Shown here piece after piece: positions 14,058 through 17,951 of a stretch of DNA of 17,951 nucleotides. The stretch is from the NCBI GenBank assembly GCA_036501535.1, contig DASYAE010000042.1, positions 1 to 17,951 of the forward strand, written 5' to 3'. Position numbers and translations under genes: made by a program. This DNA comes from DASYAE01 sp036501535. Lineage in GTDB: Bacteria > Actinomycetota > Actinomycetes > Streptomycetales > Catenulisporaceae. Within the stretch, counting starts at the first letter, position 1. Each line of letters starts with the position of its first letter. The notes beneath the pieces are model-generated. The model was not told the DNA's origin. It made no database searches and saw nothing but the letters and a program-made list of their open reading frames with translations.

Positions 14058-15347
14058 GTGTTCCGAGTGCTCGCGGTGCGCGATTTCCGGCTGGTCGCGG
14101 CCGGCCAGCTGCTCTCGTCGCTGGGCGACTGGCTGTTGCTGGTCGCGGCGCCGTTCTTCGTGCTGCGGATGACCGGTTCGACGCTGGCCACCGGGCTGTC
14201 GGTGGCGGCCGGGACGGTGCCGGCGCTGGCGCTGGGCCCGGTGGCCGGGGTGCTGGCGGACCGGTGGGACCGGCGCCGCACGATGCTGGCGGCCGATCTG
14301 GCGCGCGCCGCGACGGTCGCGTCGATGGTGCTGGTGCGCCGGCCCGGCGAGGTGTGGGTGGTCTATGCGGCGCTGGTCGTCGAGGCGGGGTTCGGCCAGT
14401 TCTTCTCGCCGGCCGCGCAGGCGCTGCTTCCGGAGCTGGTCGGCCGCGGGGACGCGCTCGGCGCGGCGAATTCGTTCAATGCGCTGATCAACGGGACGGT
14501 GCGGCTGGCCGGCGGCGCGTTGGGCGGTGTGCTGTACGCGGCGTTCGGTTTCCGTGCAGTGGTGGGGATCGACGCGGCGAGCTATGTGGCGTCGGCGGGG
14601 CTGTTGGTCGCGCTGCGTTATCGGCCTGATGCAGCGTCACGCACGCGGGTGCGGCTGCGGTTCGGTGCGGAGCTGCGCGACGGTGTGGCTCATGTGCGCG
14701 CCGCGTCGGGTATGCCGGCGCTGTTCGGGTGCGCGGCGGTGTTCTCCTTGGGCAACGCGGTGCTTACCGCGCTGACGGTGCCTTATATCGGTTTCGAGCT
14801 GCACGCCGCGTCCGGCACGCTCGGTGTGCTGTATTCGGCGCTGGGCGTCGGATTCCTGGTCGGCGCGCCGGTGAGCCGGGTGGTGGCCGCGCGGTTGTCG
14901 GCGCGGGCGATCGCGGCCGGGAGCCTGGCGGTGCTCAGCGTCGTGTTCGTGGCCGCGTTCAACGTGCGCGACACCGCCTGGGATGTGCCGCTGTTCGCGC
15001 TGATCGGGCTTCCGGGCGTGTGCTTCCTGGTGACGGCGAGCACGTTCGTGGCGCGCGGCACGCCGGACCGGCTGCTGGGCCGGGTGAACTCGGCGTATCT
15101 GATGGTGCAGCTGGGCGCGACGCTGGCCGGAGTGGTCGGCGGTGCGGCGCTGGGCCAGCGGATCGGGGTGGGCGCGACCGCGGATCTGGGCGCCGCACTG
15201 GTGGCCGGTTCGGCGCTGCTGGCGCTGGCCTTGCCGCGCCGCCCGGTCGCCGCGCGCTTCTGCGCGCCGGGAGACCCGCCCGGGCCTGACGCAGCGTCAG
15301 GCGAGGGCGGCCTCGCGCAGCCGGGCGAGTCGGTCACAGCGCGCTGA
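14058..15347 (+). CDS. MFS transporter, DHA3-type exporter
   Basis: 429 aa starting at GTG 14058 (MFRVLAVRDFRLV), with GGAAGG 12 nt and GGCGGGG about 7 nt upstream. The opening FRLVAAGQLLSSLGDWLLLVAAPFFVL and motif A, GVLADRWDRRR (64-74), between helices 2 and 3 are those of the MFS_3/DHA3 branch (macrolide- or enterobactin-exporter-like). About twelve hydrophobic segments run to residue 398, followed by a charged, Gly/Pro-rich tail that is probably cytoplasmic. These proteins export drugs, siderophores or other small molecules by proton antiport; the substrate is unknown. It follows a CIRCE operator by 80 nt, unusual for this family. The TetR gene downstream is 154 bp away with its own promoter. 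Confidence 0.88.
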   Translation: MFRVLAVRDFRLVAAGQLLSSLGDWLLLVAAPFFVLRMTGSTLATGLSVAAGTVPALALGPVAGVLADRWDRRRTMLAADLARAATVASMVLVRRPGEVWVVYAALVVEAGFGQFFSPAAQALLPELVGRGDALGAANSFNALINGTVRLAGGALGGVLYAAFGFRAVVGIDAASYVASAGLLVALRYRPDAASRTRVRLRFGAELRDGVAHVRAASGMPALFGCAAVFSLGNAVLTALTVPYIGFELHAASGTLGVLYSALGVGFLVGAPVSRVVAARLSARAIAAGSLAVLSVVFVAAFNVRDTAWDVPLFALIGLPGVCFLVTASTFVARGTPDRLLGRVNSAYLMVQLGATLAGVVGGAALGQRIGVGATADLGAALVAGSALLALALPRRPVAARFCAPGDPPGPDAASGEGGLAQPGESVTAR

Positions 15348-15473
15348 CCTCGACGCCTCACGCAGGCGCAGCTGCGGATCGGCGCGCTTCGGCTTCGAGC
15401 CGTGCGGCGTCGACCCGATCATCGGATCATCAGCATCCGGCAGGTGCGCACGCGACGCTCCGCGCCTTCCCTC

Positions 15474-15493
15474 TGTACCTACTAGTAGGTACA
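15474..15493. promoter_or_regulatory. Perfect 20-bp palindrome, TetR operator
   Basis: TGTACCTACTAGTAGGTACA is a perfect palindrome ending 8 bp before the TetR start codon and overlapping its -10 box. Position and symmetry indicate autorepression of the TetR-DUF4865 pair. Confidence 0.85.
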
Positions 15494-15495
15494 AT
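15490..15495 (+). promoter_or_regulatory. -10 box of a leaderless TetR transcript
   Basis: TACAAT is 6 nt before the ATG at 15502, so transcription should start at or next to the A of the start codon. No ribosome site is present. The first four bases of the box lie inside the palindromic operator, and the -35 region is weak. Confidence 0.6.
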
Positions 15496-15501
15496 GGTCA
15501 C

Positions 15502-16080
15502 ATGGACACGCACGACCAGCTGATCGAGAGCACTCGCGAGCTGCTGTGGGAGCGCGGCTATATCGGTACCAGCCCGAAGGCCATCCAGCAGCGGTCCGGC
15601 GCGGGGCAGGGCAGCATGTACCACCACTTCTCCGGCAAGCGCGACCTGGCCCTCGCCGCGATCGAGCGCAGCGCCGCGCAGTTGCGCGAGGCCGCTGCGC
15701 GGCAGCTTTCCGGGCCCGGCAGCCCGGTCGAGCGGATCGCCGCCTATCTGCGGCGGGAGCGCGAGGTGCTCAAGGGCTGCCCGATCGGCCGGCTGACCGG
15801 CGATCCGGAGATCGCGGCCGACGCGCAGCTGCGCGCGCCGGTCGGCGAGGCGCTGGCCGAGGTGCGCGAGCGGATCGCCGACGTGCTCGCCGAGGGCCGG
15901 GCGTGCGGGGAGCTCGACGCGGCGCTCGACCCGCAGGCGACTGCCGCCGCGCTGCTCGCCGTCCTGCAGGGCGGCTATGTGCTCGCCCGCGCCGCCGGCA
16001 GCGCGGACCCGTTCGACCAGGCGGTCGAGGGCGCGCTCGCGCTGCTGTCCGCCAGCGCCCGCCCCGCCCCGCAGCCCTGA
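15502..16080 (+). CDS. TetR/AcrR-family transcriptional repressor
   Basis: 192 aa. The N-terminal helix-turn-helix is clear: STRELLWERGYIGTSPKAI (10-28), then RSGAGQGSMYHHFSGKRDLA (31-50), where SMYHHFSGK is the TetR recognition-helix signature. The rest (about 55-185) is helical and forms the ligand and dimer domain, with KGCPIGRLTGDPE (91-103) characteristic of a sub-branch of actinomycete repressors. The start is the ATG at 15502, supported by the HTH position and the -10 box 6 nt before it. It probably binds the 20-bp palindrome over its own promoter and controls the DUF4865 gene 79 nt downstream; the MFS gene upstream is another possible target. The inducer is unknown. Confidence 0.92.
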   Translation: MDTHDQLIESTRELLWERGYIGTSPKAIQQRSGAGQGSMYHHFSGKRDLALAAIERSAAQLREAAARQLSGPGSPVERIAAYLRREREVLKGCPIGRLTGDPEIAADAQLRAPVGEALAEVRERIADVLAEGRACGELDAALDPQATAAALLAVLQGGYVLARAAGSADPFDQAVEGALALLSASARPAPQP

Positions 16081-16159
16081 GCCGACCCCGCCCCCGTCCC
16101 CGACTCGGTCCACGACGCCGAACCCGTTCACTGCGCGACCAGGAAGCGAGCACCAGCCG

Positions 16160-16783
16160 ATGCACGCCATGCAGTACGAGATCACGCTGCCCGCCGACTA
16201 CGACATGCAGATCATCCGCGAGCGGGTGCGTGCCGCCGCGCCGATGCTCGACGACCGGGCCGGATTGGGCCTCAAGGCGTACCTGATCCGGCAGGCCGGC
16301 CGGGCCGGCTCGCCGGTCAACCAGTACGCGCCGTTCTACCTGTGGCACGACGTCGGCATGATGGGCCACTTCCTGGCCGGCGGCGGGGGGTTCGAACGCA
16401 TCATCCGCGCGTTCGGCCGGCCCCGGGTGCGGCACTGGACCGGCCTGGCCCGCTTCCCCGGCCCCGCGGCCGGCCGCGGCGCCGTGCCGCGTGCGGCGAC
16501 CCGCCGGGTCACGGCCGTCCCGGTCGATCCGGACCCGCAGGGCGCGGGCCTGGCCGAGTTCGTCGAGCGGGAGATCGAGAACCTGCGCGCGCTGGCCAGG
16601 CACGAGGGCGTGCACACCGCGGCGCTCGCGTTCGACCCGTACGGCTGGCAGCTGGTGCGCTTCGTGCTCGGCGAGGCCCCGCCCGCCGCCGCTGCGGACG
16701 AGGCCCCGGACGCGGAGCGGTACGAGGTGCTGCACGTCTCGGCGCCGCACCTGGCCGACCTGCCCGAGGGCCGGCACTGGTAG
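16160..16783 (+). CDS. DUF4865 family protein
   Basis: 207 aa. The start MHAMQYEITLPADYDMQIIRER and LGLKAYLIRQAG, then NQYAPFYLWHDVGMMGHFLAGGG (in pieces, 53-77), are hallmarks of DUF4865, a family with a ferredoxin-like (dimeric alpha-beta barrel) look related to monooxygenase-type folds. The VRHWTG segment follows. The C-terminal part (about 125-207) is less conserved and includes HEGVHTAALAFDPYGWQLVRF. There are no signal or membrane segments. It follows the TetR gene by 79 nt and is probably co-transcribed; TetR-DUF4865 pairs recur in actinomycetes. The chemical role is unknown. The ATG at 16160 is chosen by homology; an ATG at 16169 is possible, and both have weak ribosome sites. Confidence 0.85.
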   Translation: MHAMQYEITLPADYDMQIIRERVRAAAPMLDDRAGLGLKAYLIRQAGRAGSPVNQYAPFYLWHDVGMMGHFLAGGGGFERIIRAFGRPRVRHWTGLARFPGPAAGRGAVPRAATRRVTAVPVDPDPQGAGLAEFVEREIENLRALARHEGVHTAALAFDPYGWQLVRFVLGEAPPAAAADEAPDAERYEVLHVSAPHLADLPEGRHW

Positions 16784-16822
16784 AGCGCGGCACTGATAGG
16801 CGGCCGCCGCCCGGCAGGTCGG

Positions 16823-17647
16823 TCAGAGCGCGGGCAGGGCGGGCGCGTAGCGGCGGGCGCCCTCGGTCCACCACACGCCCTGCTGCGCGTCGACGGTCAG
16901 CGCCTCGTAGCCGTGCTCGGCCGCGAGGCGCGCCAGCCAGCCGCGTGCCTGGGCCGCCTGGTGTGCGCCGCCCATCGCCAGGGCCGCGGTGGCGTAGCCG
17001 TCGGCCAGTTCCAGGCGGGGGCCGGCCACGGTGACCGAGGCCAGGGCGGTGGCCGGCTCGCCGGTGCGCGGGTCGCGCACGTGTGCGCCGCGTTCGGCGG
17101 TGCCGGAGGTCGCGACGGCGCCGTCGTTGACCTCGAAGACGGCCAGGGTGTTGCCGGGTCGGTGCGGGTCGGCGATGCCGACGCGCCACGGGGCGCCGGT
17201 TCCGTCGCGGCTGCCGCGGGCGCGTACGTCGCCGCCGGCGTTGACCAGGTGTGCGGGGATGCCTGCGGCGGTCAGGGCGGCGCCGGCGCGTTCGGCGGCC
17301 CAGCCTTTGACCGCGCCGGAGGGGTCGAAGTCGGGCGGGTCGCCGACGGCGAACGCGTCGAACGCCCCGTCGGAGGCGGTGCGCAGCTCGGCGCACAGGG
17401 CGAGCACGTCGCGCAGCAGGGCGGCCTGGTCGGCGGGCAGCTGCCGGCCGATGTCCTCGAAGGCGAGGCGGCCGTCGCGCAGGCGGCTGACCGGGCTGTC
17501 GGGTTTGAAGGGGGAGAAGAGTTCGTCGGCGGCGTGCAGGACGGCGAACGCGGCGGCGCATCCGGCGTCGAAGGCGTGCGGGTCGGCCGTGTCGGGCGCG
17601 GCGACGCTGACGGCGGTGCCCATGACGTGTTCGACGGCGGTGCGCAC
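16823..17647 (-). CDS. apbE: ApbE-type FAD:protein FMN transferase
   Basis: 274 aa, a little shorter than lipoprotein ApbE forms and without a signal peptide, so probably cytosolic. HVMGTAVSVA (7-16), FSPFKPDSPVSRL (44-56), FDPSGAVKGWAAERA (107-121), LVNAGGDVRARG (134-145), VATSGTAERGAHVRDPRTG (178-196) and LADGYATAALAMG (214-226) are the family's motifs in order. The enzyme moves FMN from FAD to a threonine or serine of a partner protein, using Mg2+. The start is GTG at 17647. It follows the FMN-binding protein gene by 22 nt, the expected pairing of enzyme and substrate. The usual ADALATA metal-site segment reads ADGYATA, a mild variation. Confidence 0.92.
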   Translation of the reverse strand: MRTAVEHVMGTAVSVAAPDTADPHAFDAGCAAAFAVLHAADELFSPFKPDSPVSRLRDGRLAFEDIGRQLPADQAALLRDVLALCAELRTASDGAFDAFAVGDPPDFDPSGAVKGWAAERAGAALTAAGIPAHLVNAGGDVRARGSRDGTGAPWRVGIADPHRPGNTLAVFEVNDGAVATSGTAERGAHVRDPRTGEPATALASVTVAGPRLELADGYATAALAMGGAHQAAQARGWLARLAAEHGYEALTVDAQQGVWWTEGARRYAPALPAL

Positions 17648-17669
17648 GGCGCGGCAGGCTCCCGGCGCT

Positions 17670-17951
17670 CTACAGGCCGGCCTGGTCGAGCGCGGACTGC
17701 AGGGACTGCATGTAGCCCTGGGAGGTGTAGGTGGCGCCGGAGACCGATTCGATGTGTGCGCTCTGGGCGCTGAGGGCTTCGCTGGTCAGCTGGGGGACGT
17801 CGGTGGCGACGATGTTCTGCTCGTAGCCGCCGCGGTCGGGCACCTGCAGGACGGTGACGGCGGTGAGTTTGCCGCCGGCGACGGTGGCGCGCACCTGGAC
17901 CGGGCCGAAGATCGTGTCGGCGGCGGTGCCGGTGAACGATCCGGACTTCCC
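17670..17951 (-). CDS. FMN-binding domain protein, N-terminus beyond the window edge
   Basis: The last 93 residues are visible; the frame is open to the edge. GSFTGTAADTIFGPVQVRA, GGKLTAVTVLQVPDRGGYEQNI and SVSGATYTSQGYMQSLQSAL (about 68-87 of the visible part) identify an FMN_bind domain as in NqrC and RnfG. SGAT holds the threonine that ApbE flavinylates in this family, preceded by IESV, so an acidic residue occupies the -6 position relative to that threonine. Proteins like this usually have an N-terminal membrane anchor or signal, which would lie outside the window. A role in extracytoplasmic electron transfer is inferred from the family and the ApbE neighbour. Confidence 0.85.
   Translation of the reverse strand, partial: GKSGSFTGTAADTIFGPVQVRATVAGGKLTAVTVLQVPDRGGYEQNIVATDVPQLTSEALSAQSAHIESVSGATYTSQGYMQSLQSALDQAGL

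Noticed and set aside
14625..15301. Repeated CCTGAYGCAGCGTCA-type palindrome inside the MFS gene (14625-14641 and 15285-15301)
   Set aside because: Both copies encode Pro-Asp-Ala-Ala-Ser in ordinary codons; only the second is a perfect palindrome, and neither lies at a promoter.
15417..15431. Tandem GATCATC repeat upstream of the TetR gene
   Set aside because: Only two short copies, and the perfect palindrome at 15474-15493 is a far better operator.

Overview
The window is very GC-rich, with G/C-ending codons, GTG starts, several apparently leaderless genes and actinobacterial -10 boxes (TAGACA, TACAAT, TATGCT). This points to a mycelial-type actinomycete of the Streptomyces/Catenulispora kind; the genus cannot be fixed from the sequence alone. 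There are no rRNAs, tRNAs, CRISPR arrays, transposases or integrases. It looks like an accessory chromosomal neighbourhood.

Layout. (1) 1-728, minus: a protein-kinase-fold gene cut by the left edge. (2) 729-1320: a divergent control region with a strong promoter, a perfect 18-bp LacI-type palindrome at the predicted transcription start and a second LacI-like site. (3) 1321-4692, plus: a secreted 1123-aa family 3 glycoside hydrolase with two near-identical F5/8C carbohydrate-binding domains, followed by two strong hairpins. (4) 8935-4861, minus: a likely four-gene unit read in the order alpha/alpha-toroid protein, DUF885 metallopeptidase-like protein, YdeI/OmpD-associated protein, short-chain dehydrogenase. 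(5) About 9.14-9.64 kb, plus: a gene relic in which the start of a small membrane protein runs into the C-terminal half of a winged-helix regulator in another frame. (6) 9758-13532: a class V aminotransferase, a convergent four-helix membrane protein, an SRPBCC protein and a 386-aa zinc-knuckle/coiled-coil protein of unknown function; the plus strand is G-rich here whichever way the genes run. (7) 13533-14057: a 525-bp non-coding region with a GGTCG repeat, a large folded inverted repeat, and a promoter followed by a CIRCE-type (HrcA) operator. (8) 14058-16783, plus: an MFS exporter, then an autoregulated TetR gene with a DUF4865 gene. (9) 17951-16823, minus: an FMN-binding-domain protein cut by the right edge, then ApbE flavin transferase.

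How the parts may work together. The hydrolase is probably induced by a sugar through a LacI-family repressor encoded elsewhere. TetR and DUF4865 probably form a self-repressed pair. ApbE probably loads FMN onto the adjacent FMN-binding protein. The most unusual signal is the CIRCE heat-shock operator, set over a well-formed promoter, in front of an MFS exporter instead of a chaperonin gene. Second is the leaderless zinc-knuckle coiled-coil gene next to an SRPBCC gene. I do not see a complete, clearly new multi-gene system.
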